Below are positions 11,111-22,131 of a stretch of 64,000 bases of DNA, piece after piece; position 1 is the first letter of the stretch; each line of letters starts with the position of its first letter. The notes beneath the pieces were generated by a model that was given only the letters and a program-made list of their open reading frames with translations, made no database searches and was not told the DNA's origin. The DNA is from Branchiostoma floridae (lineage: Eukaryota > Chordata > Leptocardii > Amphioxiformes > Branchiostomatidae): NCBI RefSeq assembly GCF_000003815.2, contig NC_049993.1, positions 12,389,189 through 12,453,188 on the forward strand, written 5' to 3'. The position numbers and the translations under genes were made by a program.

Positions 11111-13579
11111 ATGTATGGTGGAACGGCAGGATGGGCGACGCCGGGGCTGGAACTCGGCGTCTTTGTGTGCGTCATTTTCCTACTAGCTGTTCAAGTGGAC
11201 AAAGCGGCCGGTGTGCAAGTCATGACTTCCAAGGAGAAACTGGAGGCCAAGAAACAAGTTTTAGAAATGTTCGACCACGCCTACAGTTCCTACCTGACTT
11301 ACGCCTACCCTGCGGACGAGCTGATGCCGCTCAGCTGCAAGGGACGGGTGCGGGGTGTCGACCCAAGCCGCGGGGATGTGGACGACATTCTGGGAGGTTA
11401 CTCTTTGACCCTTATAGACACACTAGACACACTCGCTGTACTAGGACATTTAGATAAGTTTGAAGACGCCGTTAAGATGATAATCTTGCAAGTCAGCCTG
11501 GACAACGACGTCGTTGTGTCGGTGTTTGAGACCAATATTCGAGTTCTAGGGGGACTTCTTGGAGGGCATGTTGTGGCCAGTCTTCTCAGGGACCAAGGTG
11601 AGCGTATGCAGTGGTATCGGGACGAACTGCTTACACTAGCGAAGGATTGCGGCTATCGACTGCTTCCTGCCTTCAACACTACCACGGGCATGCCGTACCC
11701 TCGCGTGAACCTACGCCACGGGATCGTCAAGGGACGGTCTCGCACAGGTACGGAGACGGACACCTGCACGGCTTGTGCTGGCACCATGATTCTGGAATTC
11801 GCTGCCCTTTCTCGCTTGACGGGCGACCCAATTTTTGAAGATAAGGCCCGCAAGGCCATGCAGTTCTTGTGGGAGCGCCGACAACGGTCCAGTGACCTGG
11901 TAGGAACCGTTATCAACATTCACACAGGAGACTGGGTCCGTCGGGAATCCGGGGTGGGGGCGGGGATAGACTCCTACTACGAGTACCTGTTCAAGGCCTA
12001 CATGTTACTGGGGGACGCGGCATTCCTGGAGAGATTCAACACACACTACGCTGCTGTAATGCGATACATTAGCCAAGGCCCATTGCTGCTGGATGTGCAC
12101 ATGCACAAGCCAAACGTCGTCTCGCGGAACTTCATGGACTCCCTCCTGGCATTCTGGCCAGGCCTGCAAGTCCTGACGGGCGACATCAAACCCGCCATCG
12201 AGACACACGAGATGCTGTACCAAGTCTTACAGAGGCACAGTTTCCTACCCGAAGCATTCACCACTGACTTTAAAGTACACTGGCCACAACATCCTCTCAG
12301 ACCAGAGCTCGTAGAAAGTACGTACTTCCTATACAAAGCAACAAACGATCCTTACTACCTCGGGGTGGGAAGGACCATCATGGAGAACATCCAGCGCCAT
12401 GCTCGGGTTCCCTGTGGGTTTGCAGGCTTGAAAGATGTAAGGACAGGAAGTCACGAGGACAGAATGGATTCCTACTTCCTTGCAGAAACATTCAAATACC
12501 TGTACCTGCTCTTCACAGAGGAGGAAGACCTGTGGTTGGATCTTGACGATTACGTGTTTACGACCGAAGCACACTTGCTTCCCCTCCGGCTCGCAACCTC
12601 GTTTGTGAACACCTCGCAGAGCGACTCTCCGACCGTTACCGTGACAACTTTTCCCACCGCGTCCGACCGCAAGTACCAACAGTCGTGTCCCAATGTCAAC
12701 TACCTCTTCCCCGGGCACAAGACATATGCGAAGACTATACGACATCCACTGAAAGACTTTGTAGAGCAACGATGCCCCCAGCCGACCTCTGCAAGACCAA
12801 GGGAGAAGATACAAGCGAGCAGGAAACCGGCTCTGCGGGCTCGTGATTTTATCGCTGATAATCCGGAGCACATCCAGGCCTTGCGTAAGATGGGGATACG
12901 ACTGGTTACAATGCAGGATGGTCGCGTGCAACTCCTCCACACGTCCACACAGGCCTTCTCCCCAGATGACGCGGAGGAAGGCATGCGCTTCATGCAGGAG
13001 ATGATCGAGTTGTCCAAAACGCAGGGGGAGAGCGATCTACAGCCACGCGTCGTACAGCTCACATCTCCGCCTTTCTTGGGCAGCGTAGTGCTGACAGCAG
13101 GACCGGCACAGTTCGGACCAGACTTGGTCGGCACCCCGGGCGTTTCCGGCACCGTCGTGATCGGAGAATCCATCAAAGGGTGCACTGACCTGACAAACGC
13201 AGCTCAAGTTCGCGACAAGATTGTCCTCATGGAGCGGGGCAGCTGCATGTTTATCGAGAAGGCACGCCGGGCGCAGGATGCAGGCGCGGCCGCGGCCATC
13301 GTGATCGACAACACCCAGGGCACGAGCAGCGACACCGCACCTGTTTTTGCCATGTCAGGGGATGGCGTGAAAGACGTATACATCCCAAGTGTCTTCTTGT
13401 TTCAAAAGGAAGGCAACCTTCTGCTGGAAGCCATCAGAGACCATGGCACGGTAGAAGTCCTACTTGTGGACAAGGCTCAACCCCCAGAGAAAATCATTCG
13501 CAAACATGCAGAGGAGGAAGAAGCGAGACTCCAAGAGATGGACATCAATGTCGAACTGAAGGTCAAAGATGAACTATGA
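11111..13579 (+). CDS. EDEM3: EDEM3-type ER degradation-enhancing alpha-mannosidase-like protein, intronless
   Basis: GH47-family protein of the ER lumen that trims mannose from misfolded glycoproteins and directs them to ER-associated degradation (family knowledge). It has 822 residues in one uninterrupted frame. Order seen: hydrophobic signal sequence (about 13-30), GH47 catalytic barrel (about 40-500) with [22 protein letters not shown] (the conserved acid is Glu140), [24 protein letters not shown] and [19 protein letters not shown] domain follows at about 650-780 ([18 protein letters not shown]), and the protein ends exactly in the ER-retention signal KDEL. PA plus KDEL marks EDEM3 rather than EDEM1 or EDEM2. 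Human EDEM3 is about 930 residues, so the linker and tail are shorter here. The start is the first in-frame ATG. The lack of introns is odd beside the multi-exon neighbours and suggests a functional retrocopy. Confidence 0.94.
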   Translation: MYGGTAGWATPGLELGVFVCVIFLLAVQVDKAAGVQVMTSKEKLEAKKQVLEMFDHAYSSYLTYAYPADELMPLSCKGRVRGVDPSRGDVDDILGGYSLTLIDTLDTLAVLGHLDKFEDAVKMIILQVSLDNDVVVSVFETNIRVLGGLLGGHVVASLLRDQGERMQWYRDELLTLAKDCGYRLLPAFNTTTGMPYPRVNLRHGIVKGRSRTGTETDTCTACAGTMILEFAALSRLTGDPIFEDKARKAMQFLWERRQRSSDLVGTVINIHTGDWVRRESGVGAGIDSYYEYLFKAYMLLGDAAFLERFNTHYAAVMRYISQGPLLLDVHMHKPNVVSRNFMDSLLAFWPGLQVLTGDIKPAIETHEMLYQVLQRHSFLPEAFTTDFKVHWPQHPLRPELVESTYFLYKATNDPYYLGVGRTIMENIQRHARVPCGFAGLKDVRTGSHEDRMDSYFLAETFKYLYLLFTEEEDLWLDLDDYVFTTEAHLLPLRLATSFVNTSQSDSPTVTVTTFPTASDRKYQQSCPNVNYLFPGHKTYAKTIRHPLKDFVEQRCPQPTSARPREKIQASRKPALRARDFIADNPEHIQALRKMGIRLVTMQDGRVQLLHTSTQAFSPDDAEEGMRFMQEMIELSKTQGESDLQPRVVQLTSPPFLGSVVLTAGPAQFGPDLVGTPGVSGTVVIGESIKGCTDLTNAAQVRDKIVLMERGSCMFIEKARRAQDAGAAAAIVIDNTQGTSSDTAPVFAMSGDGVKDVYIPSVFLFQKEGNLLLEAIRDHGTVEVLLVDKAQPPEKIIRKHAEEEEARLQEMDINVELKVKDEL

Positions 13580-15550
13580 TTTAGGACTTGTAAACAGTGT
13601 CATCTAATGTCACAATCAGTGCAATGAGTGCTAATGATTCAGGCAGTGCAAAACACAGTATATCCTTGTTTGTGGTGGTAAATATTTGGTGAGAACTAGT
13701 GCAACATTTCTTCCATTAATTGGTACAAATTCTTCAGGTATGATTAGAAATCAGTGTTGGAAACATGTTAGAAATGATAATCACATGTGTGGTGTCTTTC
13801 CTGATACAGTATTCTTTCTCAAGAAGTAGAGGAATTACTGCTGTTTATTTAGAGCGAAATGAAAATGCAATGACAACTCTACTTTTGACATTTTTGTGGC
13901 ACAAGAATTCTGTGTATATTTTCCCATAATGAGGCAAAATGACTCAGTCCAATGGTTCCCCACATGTTCTAAAATTTTCATAACAGTATAGCTAAAGAAC
14001 AAGTCAGGGTGTATTTAATTTCATCAAGTATCATTCGGGTTAGATGATACATTGTACTACTACTAGTATGCAGTAATGTTAATGATACATACAAGACTTG
14101 AAATTGACAGGATGGATTTAAGTCTTACCAAGCTTATCTTTTATTGCGATAATTTGAAGACACAAAAAAAAGACCAGTGAAACATCCTCAACATTTCACT
14201 GCCATAGAATTTCTCTATTGACCCAGATATGTGATATTATTGTAATTAGTGCACAGACTACAGAAGTTCAAAATTTCTTTTGTTGGAATTGAAATCCAGT
14301 GAGTTTGGTTAGTAAAGATACTGTTTGTCAGAAATTAATATTCACCCATCCCTTTTATTAAATAGTTTGTGCTGTCATTTGTATATTTACTTTTTCCTGA
14401 AATGAAAAGTATTCAGACAGTATAATTCGTACACAGTCAATGATTCAGGATATGTAGAAATGTTGTGTCATAAAAAGATTGTGAAGAATTGAAAATGTTG
14501 TGAAGAGGGAATGCTTTGTGTTTTACCACTATTTCTGAGGTATAGTTTCCATAGTTGAAACAGATTTATGTATAAATACTGTTATACCTGTATGTTGGGG
14601 CCCATAGTCAGTAAAGGAACATTGTCATATATAATTATAATTCCCTAACTTTTGTTTTTGTCATATCACAGTCATGCATATAATTGTAAAATGCAATAGC
14701 GGTTGGATGTCAAGTTGAAGTTACAGTGATACAAATGTTGACAACTACATGTTGAAAATACCAGTAACACAGTACTTGTATATACTATATGAATAAAAGG
14801 TACAAAATTTCCAGTACTTGTCACATCTATTTCCTTCAGTTTTCAAACAGACCAAAATCAACATACTGTAAGTTCTGCAATTGCTTAATGACAAAACGAA
14901 TACAGATAGTTCTAAACATTAAAATGTCTTACATATAGCACTATTCCTGATAAGAAAGAAGGCATGGTTATACAATGTATAGTAATAAAGGTTATGTAAG
15001 GCTCTGACCTAGCTACCCTGCGGTCAATGACCTTTGACCAAAATGCTGTAACACTCCGTAGCGAACTCAGCGAAGCATGACTACTAGCAATCAGTATTGA
15101 ATAAATGCAAGGCAAGTATTTGATGAAGCAGATTTTGATGGACGAAGTAATAAAATGTTTGTAGTGAGGCCACACTGACTTAATTTTATGGATGGCATAC
15201 GCCGGAGACCCCAAAGCTAATGCGGAAGAGTGGGGAAAAATCCGGCAAGAAATGCTGCTCAACCACAGGACTAAAGATTCGGTCCATTATTTCCCAGGCT
15301 TGGTTCGAATTCACCTCTAGCAAGACTGTAAGAGGCAATCGTCGCCATGGCAATAATGATTTAACAAAGACGATGTGCTTCCATGCCCTGGCCATGTGCC
15401 CCCTTACCGTGGAGAGCAGACCCTCTGGCAAGCACAGAATTCTGATTGACCAGGGATGCTATTGGGTCACATGCTGCCACAGTATAACATCATGAATTGA
15501 AAAAAAGAAAATGCTATGTTACTAGTATTTAACAACAACAAAAAAAACAT
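13580..15550 (+). other. EDEM3 3'UTR and gene-free spacer
   Basis: AT-rich sequence without a supported gene. A canonical AATAAA at 14792-14797 is the likely poly(A) signal, giving a 3'UTR of about 1.2 kb. Nothing recognised from 14,830 to the tRNA at 15,551. Confidence 0.5.
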
Positions 15551-15623
15551 TGGAGATGCAGGGTATCGATCCCCGTACCTCTCGCATGCTAAGCGAGCGC
15601 TCTACCATCTGAGCTACATCCCC
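15551..15623 (-). tRNA. tRNA-Ala (AGC), copy 1
   Basis: A 73-base cloverleaf with no intron. Anticodon loop TTAGCAT gives AGC (Ala). The acceptor stem has the G3:U70 wobble pair that AlaRS recognises. D-arm, T-arm with ATCGATA loop, and discriminator A are all intact. A T-run follows on the minus strand as pol III terminator. CCA is not encoded. Confidence 0.97.
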
Positions 15624-15853
15624 TTCTCATGTCCAAGGCTTCAAACTAAGCCGCCTTTTTTGTGGCCACAGGCAGCGTCACAGCTAAGTATGAGTTGCAC
15701 CTGTTACTGTGCTTTGGGGATAAGGGTAATTTTCACACTGGAGATGGGTGTAGAATGGTCTATTTTTCTTCGACGTTTAAAATTGGGAAGAGGTAAAGGA
15801 AGGATCCATTCCCGTATGGGAATCATTTTGGCCTGGGATGATTTTTGAAGGGT

Positions 15854-16131
15854 AATTTGGGTAGTCTATACCAGACTGACTACGCGTAGAATTCGGCAAC
15901 AAATCGGCAAATTGGCTAGGGGAGCCAGTCCACACGTAGGCTCATGTTCCCCCAACTCTTTGGTAGCAAGGACCGGGTTAAAGAATTCTTTAACCTCCTT
16001 GTCTGGTAGCAATTTTTTTTCTCCCTAAGATAGCCAGCGTAGGCGTGAACTGGCTCGCCTGGCCAATTTGCCGATCCGAATTCTACGATCCCGGTACTCC
16101 CGTGGGAAGGCCTGGTGGAGGCTAATTTGGG
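15854..16131. mobile_element. MITE with inverted arms and 8-bp flanking repeat (hAT-like)
   Basis: AATTTGGG flanks at 15854-15861 and 16124-16131. Inside, inverted arms share GTAGAATTCGG, ATCGGCAAATTGGC and GAGCCAGT in mirrored order. The 8-bp duplication fits hAT elements. About 262 bp, non-coding. A related partial copy lies at 56,735-56,905. Confidence 0.65.
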
Positions 16132-18016
16132 AAACTCACATTATAATATCGCGCACGTGTAGACAACAACCAGTACCATAGTAACACAGGCAATAACACG
16201 TTCCTGTAGACAACCTAAGGCTTTTACGAAACAACAGTACGCTGAACACTAGTATTTACACCTACACATTTGTTTGATTGTTTTCAAACTTGTTTGCTTC
16301 ACACGTTTTTTGTCTATGGGATACACCCGTTCACCTGGAACGTAGGCATACGTAGAGGTAAGTTGATGTGATTATTTGCGAACTTGCAATCGTTTCGACT
16401 TTAGTTGCCTTTAAATTGAATTTCTGTGAATTGCCTTTTGTAGAACAATGAGAAGAACCACTCCTACTGCTCGAAGCAAATTATGTTTTGACGCTTTGTC
16501 TATCGTTACTTAACTTCGATACCATCGTAGACTTACTAGTAACCAAGCACATAAGGGGCATTTCGAAGACAAGCATACTAAATAGGACTTACAGGTTCAT
16601 TTGCTTCAAATTTCATTCACCTCATACGCTCATTCTCTATATTGAGGTATACTTCGGTCAGAAAAGGTAAACCGGCTAAGTATTTGCCACTTGGTGTATG
16701 TTGGAGTGCTGGATTTTGGTTCCTTGTCGCGGATGAACTGAACTGAACTGAACTGTCGCGCTTTGTTTGCTTGCCTTTTAAAACATAATAGGATTGATAT
16801 TCAATCAACAACTTTTTCATATGATGTTTGCTCTTGAGGCATATTTTGACATTTATTTCATGTTCTTTATCACAACATCGATGGATCCGTCAGTGGCCCC
16901 TTCACTCCATCTGATTTCAACAGATTCACCGCACGACACAGGCCATGAGACAGGTAAACCGTACCTACATGTATGTACGAAACCCTCGTTATAGATGGAA
17001 TTGACTTGGTACTTACAACAGAGATCTCACTATCTAAAGCTGTTGTATGTTGGTAGAGTCTCTGCCGTCCAAACGATTTGACAGAACAACGAATTTCGTC
17101 CATAGAAACGTAATATTTTCACACTTTGTGTGTTTTATTGTCTTGTTGGTCATACTTGTACGTTTTGTATGATATTCGAATATAAAAGATTCAATCATAG
17201 AACGCAGCGACGCCGCCAACGTAACGTAGTCCAATTATTAAAATTCTGGTGTCTTTGCGTGTCTTGGAGTCGGGTTATAGGTTATCTAACACACACACAC
17301 ACACACACACACGTGACGCCGCCACTGTTTTCACTAGGGAACGGTAATAATAAAGGCCAGTTAGAAAGAAAGGTTGTCAGAAAGGCCAACGTTTGTAGGA
17401 ACGGGGATGTAACATCCCAGGGCGGCATGGGGATTTAGTTACAAGGCTATATGTGATGACGAAAACAAGCCTTTCGAAAAACGACCCCTTCGAAAGTGCG
17501 TGGTTGAGCCACGCTAATGATTTTGCACCTTTACATCTATGTAGAAACTGCCATGCCCTACGGTATCTCCTACTACATGAAAAAGACAAGTCAATAGCTA
17601 TGACGCCAAATAATCATTCTGACACCGTCTGAGGAGAATAGATGACAGACTGAGAAGCGGAAGACATGGTCCTTTTTCATGGTAATTTCATTTAAGAAAT
17701 AGTGTAGCAGCTGTCTTATCATACATACTACTGAGGAGCTCTTTGACATTGCAGACATGACAGAATGGACAGCAGTAGCCAATACCCTCTTGCCCACGCA
17801 TTAGTCTAGATTAGAAGAACGGGAAAACAGACGACATCGTGGGATCAGCTGCACTCGAAAAGACGTAATTATGAACGCTTTGTTTTGTGACGTCCTTGGT
17901 CCTTGGTTTTACGAAGCGATATTGAGCCATGCGTACGTCATTGCATTTATAAGTGAAAAACATTTGACTCCAACGGTATTCTGCTTCTCAAGGACACCAC
18001 AACTCATGACGGAATA
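16132..18016. other. Spacer and upstream region of GPCR gene 1
   Basis: No supported gene. It contains an (AC)n microsatellite at 17289-17312. TTTATAAG (17946-17953) could be a TATA box for the GPCR gene at 18017. A splice-acceptor-like CTGCTTCTCAAG (17981-17992) lies 24 bases before the ATG. A block near 16,890-16,960 resembles one near 21,010-21,090 upstream of the second GPCR gene, possibly a duplicated 5' exon or enhancer. Confidence 0.4.
17289..17312. repeat. (AC)n microsatellite
   Basis: About twelve uninterrupted AC units in the GPCR upstream spacer. Confidence 0.95.
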
Positions 18017-19156
18017 ATGAAGTACGGAGGCATCTACATTTTGGCTGTGCTGGTGGTGCTCCTCGCCACAAGCCACTGCGCTGGGATAAAGGTGGATTCT
18101 GGATCGAACTTGAACGTTACGGGTGAATCAGGTGAGGAAACGGGTGCGTTCTCCAATTCATCACAGCGTAACACCGCCAGTTCCTTTAGAAGATGTCAAT
18201 TCGACAACAGGTCAACCTTAGTAGGAGATGTCACTCCATACGTCGATGAATGTCTGAACAAGGAGCCCCCAACGTCCTTTCCTCTTCAAAAGTACGTCTC
18301 TGACGATAATTTCGTGTACATAGGCATAACTATAAGTCTTGGTGCCTGGTCAGTCGTGGCAAACAGCCTTCCGCTAGCTGCCATCATCAAGCATGAACAG
18401 CTCCACACGCCCGTCTACATCCTCATGGCTAATATGGCAGCAGGCGACGTTTTGGCCGGAACAACTTTCGTGGTGGGAGTTGGTTTGCAGCTGTACGTCG
18501 TACTAACCGAGACCGTCCCCTCCAATGCCGTGTTAAACATTCGCCTCTCGTCTCTTCTACTCTCCGGGATGTCCTCCGCCTACAGCCTGGTGGCCCTGAC
18601 GACCGAGCGCTACTGGTTCATCGTGCACGGGATGAGCTACGTCAACAACGTCACCAACGGCAAGTGCAAGGTCATGATCGTTTTCGTGTGGATGTGGTCG
18701 CTGCTGCTGGCGGTACTGCCGCACGTTGACTCGAACTGCACAGGACGTTTTGAGGAAGGATGCGTCCCGTTAGGTGCGGGATTGTCCAAAAACTACGTGA
18801 TCGTTGTCCTCGTGTTCGTTTTCATCCCGATGTCGGCAATCTTCCTTCTCAACCTGGGCATCTTCTGGTGTCTGTGGAAGCACATGAACGCCATCGCCGC
18901 GCAAGAAGCCGCTGTGGGCGCCCCGCCGAGCGTCAGCAGAAAATCCGCCATCACCATCGTCATCATCACAGTCGTGTTCCTAGTGGGATGGATGCCATTC
19001 TTCGTCGAAATTTCCCAAATGTCTACAGACATGGTTGGCGTGTATAAAACGATGATCTTCATCAGCCTAAACTCTGCTATCAACCCCGTCATCTACGGAT
19101 TCCGCCTGAAGGAGGTTCGTCGCGGTGTTGCACGACTCTTCGTCAATAATCAGTAG
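18017..19156 (+). CDS. Rhodopsin-class GPCR, tandem copy 1 (EDG/cannabinoid/melanocortin-like group)
   Basis: Seven-transmembrane receptor of the plasma membrane, 379 residues, coding frame without introns. Seen: N-terminal signal-like segment (about 4-22) and an extracellular N-terminus of some 90 residues with several N-X-S/T sites. Helix 1 has VVANSLPL, helix 2 has ANMAAGDV (D2.50), and helix 3 ends TTERYWFIVHG (ERY in place of DRY). Helix 6 has VGWMPFF (G in place of the usual C of CWxP), and helix 7 has NPVIYGFRLKEVRRG. No cysteine is visible at the top of helix 3, and two cysteines lie within extracellular loop 2 (NCTGRFEEGC). That pattern is typical of the S1P/LPA, cannabinoid and melanocortin group. 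The ligand cannot be read from sequence. The start aligns with copy 2. Likely an amphioxus-type lineage expansion. Confidence 0.9.
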   Translation: MKYGGIYILAVLVVLLATSHCAGIKVDSGSNLNVTGESGEETGAFSNSSQRNTASSFRRCQFDNRSTLVGDVTPYVDECLNKEPPTSFPLQKYVSDDNFVYIGITISLGAWSVVANSLPLAAIIKHEQLHTPVYILMANMAAGDVLAGTTFVVGVGLQLYVVLTETVPSNAVLNIRLSSLLLSGMSSAYSLVALTTERYWFIVHGMSYVNNVTNGKCKVMIVFVWMWSLLLAVLPHVDSNCTGRFEEGCVPLGAGLSKNYVIVVLVFVFIPMSAIFLLNLGIFWCLWKHMNAIAAQEAAVGAPPSVSRKSAITIVIITVVFLVGWMPFFVEISQMSTDMVGVYKTMIFISLNSAINPVIYGFRLKEVRRGVARLFVNNQ

Positions 19157-19402
19157 CGGAGACGCCATAACGAGGAGTGGACTGGACAAAAAAAAGACTA
19201 CAATTTCAGAAATTGTACATCTCAAGACAAGTTACAGCCGAAAATCAAACACATAGGTAGATCAGAAGCAACAGCATAAAACAGCTCCACAGGGAATATC
19301 TTCCCTTTTGATAATGATATATTGAAACTATGGTAAACATGGTTTAAACAACAAGATGTGGACAATCTTAGCATGAAAGTTCATCTGTGTTGGTAGAATA
19401 CA

Positions 19403-19627
19403 TTATAGAAATAGCTAAACTTTCTTTCCAACACTGAATTAATATAGGGACTTACCCTAAATTTTCGGTCGAACTCCGTCAACCTTGTTCACAGAATGAC
19501 CCTTTCTATCTCCAGCAGTGACGTCAGGAACACGCCACTTTTGTAGGAGGGGGTCATAAGTATCAGAAAGTCTATGCCGCCCCTATATTAATTCAGTGTT
19601 GGAAAGAAAGTTTAGCTATTTCTATAA
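19403..19627. mobile_element. MITE with perfect 47-bp terminal inverted repeats
   Basis: Arms 19403-19449 and 19581-19627 are exact reverse complements over 47 bases (outer end TTATAGAAATAGCTAAACTT). About 130 bp of unrelated sequence lies between them. Flanks suggest a TA-type target. Perfect arms imply recent movement. Shorter relatives sharing GCTAAACTTTCTT lie at 24,268-24,317 and 40,392-40,487. Confidence 0.8.
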
Positions 19628-20701
19628 GATATGGACAAGTTAGAATGTGTGCCAAAATAGACCCTGATAACTGAGAGAAGTTAAGTCAATGATTACATTT
19701 ACGAAGCAAAATCTACCAAGAGCTTTTTGATGGCCGGGAGAGATGGACTGAAAGGGTCAAGAACACCAGAGCAACTTATTCAACCAGGTGATAATGACAA
19801 AGGACTGAATGTCAAATTTGTCATACCTATGGTTGCCAGGCGTAAACTTGAAGAAGAATGTAATTATCTATTTATTTTTTGCATTTGTGTAGATCATGTA
19901 GACTGATGGTGAATATATTTTGTGGTTTTGAAGGTTAAGAAGTCTAATCGTGCACGCTATATAGTAGTATGTATATAACGTTAGCATAATGTGTGTAGTA
20001 GTGCGTACGTCATATTCAGAATTTCAAACTCATCTACCAACTTGAAGAAAGAATAGGCTGTTTAATTCTACGAAAGGGAATAGAAATGATGTATCAAACA
20101 GAATTTGTCATTTTCAGAAATATATTTATGTACATGTATGCATCGTTGTTGAATGTTTTTGTAAGATGCCTATAACTATTTATCGTAGAAAGTGAACGTT
20201 TTTGTAGAGTTATCAAAGGTGATTTGATTGGCTTGAATGGGATAATTTCAAATACTGAGGATTAATGAATGAAGACCTTTATTGTACATACATACATACA
20301 TACCCACTGGGTTCCGAAGTACATGTCGCAACAAAAGATACATAAAATATATACAATGAATCTACAATCCTATTCTACTGCATGAATTCGACTTCTTCTC
20401 GTTTCTTTGTGATATTGAAAATGTAGGAACAGATATGCTTTAGAAGTAAAGGTTTGTCTAAATTCATAAGGAATATAAATTTGTCTATATTACTTAGTTG
20501 TATGAAGTTGGGAAACATGGGTTCTATCAGTCTATACAGTTCATGAAGTCCACTCTGTGTGGTTTAGGTTGAAGGATATCTTTCAATATATCCTGACTTG
20601 GGAATGTAATTGATAAAAAAAAAGAAAAAAGAAAAAAAACAAACAAAATTGGTGACAATCCCTTTTCTGAAGCCAAAACTGTAAAAGTTCAAAAAAAATA
20701 C
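19628..20701. other. Gene-free spacer after GPCR gene 1
   Basis: No gene supported. Around 20,280-20,310 a TTTATTGTACATACATACATACATACC run resembles the tail of a retroelement on the minus strand, but no coding part is visible. AT-rich simple sequence lies near 20,610-20,700. Confidence 0.4.
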
Positions 20702-20774
20702 TGGAGATGCAGGGTATCGATCCCCGTACCTCTCGCATGCTAAGCGAGCGCTCTACCATCTGAGCTACATCCCC
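20702..20774 (-). tRNA. tRNA-Ala (AGC), copy 2
   Basis: Same 73-base sequence as copy 1, with anticodon AGC and G3:U70. An eight-base T-run follows on the minus strand (terminator). Confidence 0.97.
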
Positions 20775-22131
20775 GTCCACACAATTACACTTAGCAGTCT
20801 TTGAAATAGCGGCATCAGAAAAGCTATCATCGTTATTGGCGCGTGTTATTCTATTTTAGTGTAATGATATCTATTTCCATGGGAACTTATAATTACCAGC
20901 TTGCCTTTCAATCGAGTTTTAGAGAAATGTCACACAATAATAACACAAATATGACTACGCCTATCAGACAGATTTATGCTTTGAATCTGCTTTTATTTCT
21001 ACCAGTGCCAGTGGATTCGTCTTGTCCCTTCGCCCAGATGATTTCAATAGACTCCAGTCCAGGGCAAACATATCAGATGAAATGCTTTCACTGTAAAATG
21101 GAATGGACTTTGTAATCCCAATAGTCGCTAGGGGTATTTACCTCACTTTGAGTTGAATGCGCGTGACACAGCGGATTTAGCATAAAAAAAATTCAGCCGT
21201 GTTCGCTTTAGTCCGCTCCAGATCATGAAGGTCATTACTTATACCCTGTGGGAGCTGACTATATGCGAACAAGGCTGCACTCCAGGCTACAACGGATTAT
21301 TATTTGTTTGCCGCTATAGCCTATCATGGTACATCATGATCATTCTAATATACGTATACGCCTGTAGTCAACCATTAAAATCAACACTCCGTGGAGAGAC
21401 AGGGAAACAGCTAATGAAACAAATATGAACTTCTGCTGATTCTCTGATGGTCTGATTGAAGCAATTGCAACGCAGACCACGAACTCTTTCGGGTGAGCTG
21501 AAACACATTGATGAGTATCGTGATTCTGAAGATTCAACTACTGCCCTAGCCTGGTATCCAGCCGTACTATGGCTCCCAAGTCCCCTCGAAGAGCATAATA
21601 CGGCTGGATACCAGGCTAAACCTCCCCGCCCTAAATCAGTGCAAATCTTGATGTCTCTCCTGCTAGATACAAATGACCAGACAATAACCATGATGTTACA
21701 AAATTAGGACAGGCGGGGATAGCTGTAATATGTTACAGTTGTCGTGCAATATATATTCTTCTTATATATACCATGATCTCGTTAGCTCTGCACTGAGCAG
21801 GCCAGAGAGCAGATTGTAAAGAGGCCATAATGTCCCAGACCAAGAAGACACATCTTGGCCGCGGGTAATTGAAATACGTACTTCAAAAAAGGTAATATTA
21901 CGTCCACCCAGGTGGCGCAAATGTCTCATTTTCAATATTCTAAAATGGAACAGGTCGGGAAATACGAAACATCCAAAGGCATCAGCTGGTGCAAAAAATG
22001 CAATTGCAAATCTTAAAAGGAAAGATAAAAATAGTTCCACTTAGGTGTCAGAAGCAGCATTAATTGAAAACGCCATTTATATGAGACGCCATCTTCTTTG
22101 TTTCAGATAGACTGTAGCTCACGGCGGAGCG
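20775..22131. other. Spacer upstream of GPCR gene 2
   Basis: No supported gene. It holds the small hairpin element at 21547-21618. A splice-acceptor-like TTTGTTTCAG ends about 27 bases before the GPCR ATG, matching the position of one before copy 1, so a 5'UTR intron is possible. Confidence 0.35.
21547..21618. repeat. 72-bp hairpin element, TAGCCTGGTATCCAG arms
   Basis: 25-base arms differ at a single base (GTACTATG versus GTATTATG) around a loop of about 22 bases. It has the size and form of a minimal MITE or an RNA hairpin. Outer TAGCCT resembles the end of the element at 15,862-16,123. Confidence 0.75.

Noticed and set aside
12329-12940. Long antisense open frames inside the EDEM3-like gene
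   Set aside because: They are shadows of a GC-rich coding sequence; the sense frame carries all family motifs.
15280-15320. B-box-like GGTTCGAATTC, possible tRNA
   Set aside because: No A box or foldable cloverleaf lies upstream.
20280-20580. Possible LINE 3' end
   Set aside because: Only a CATA-repeat tail-like motif is seen; no reverse transcriptase frame or family match could be shown.
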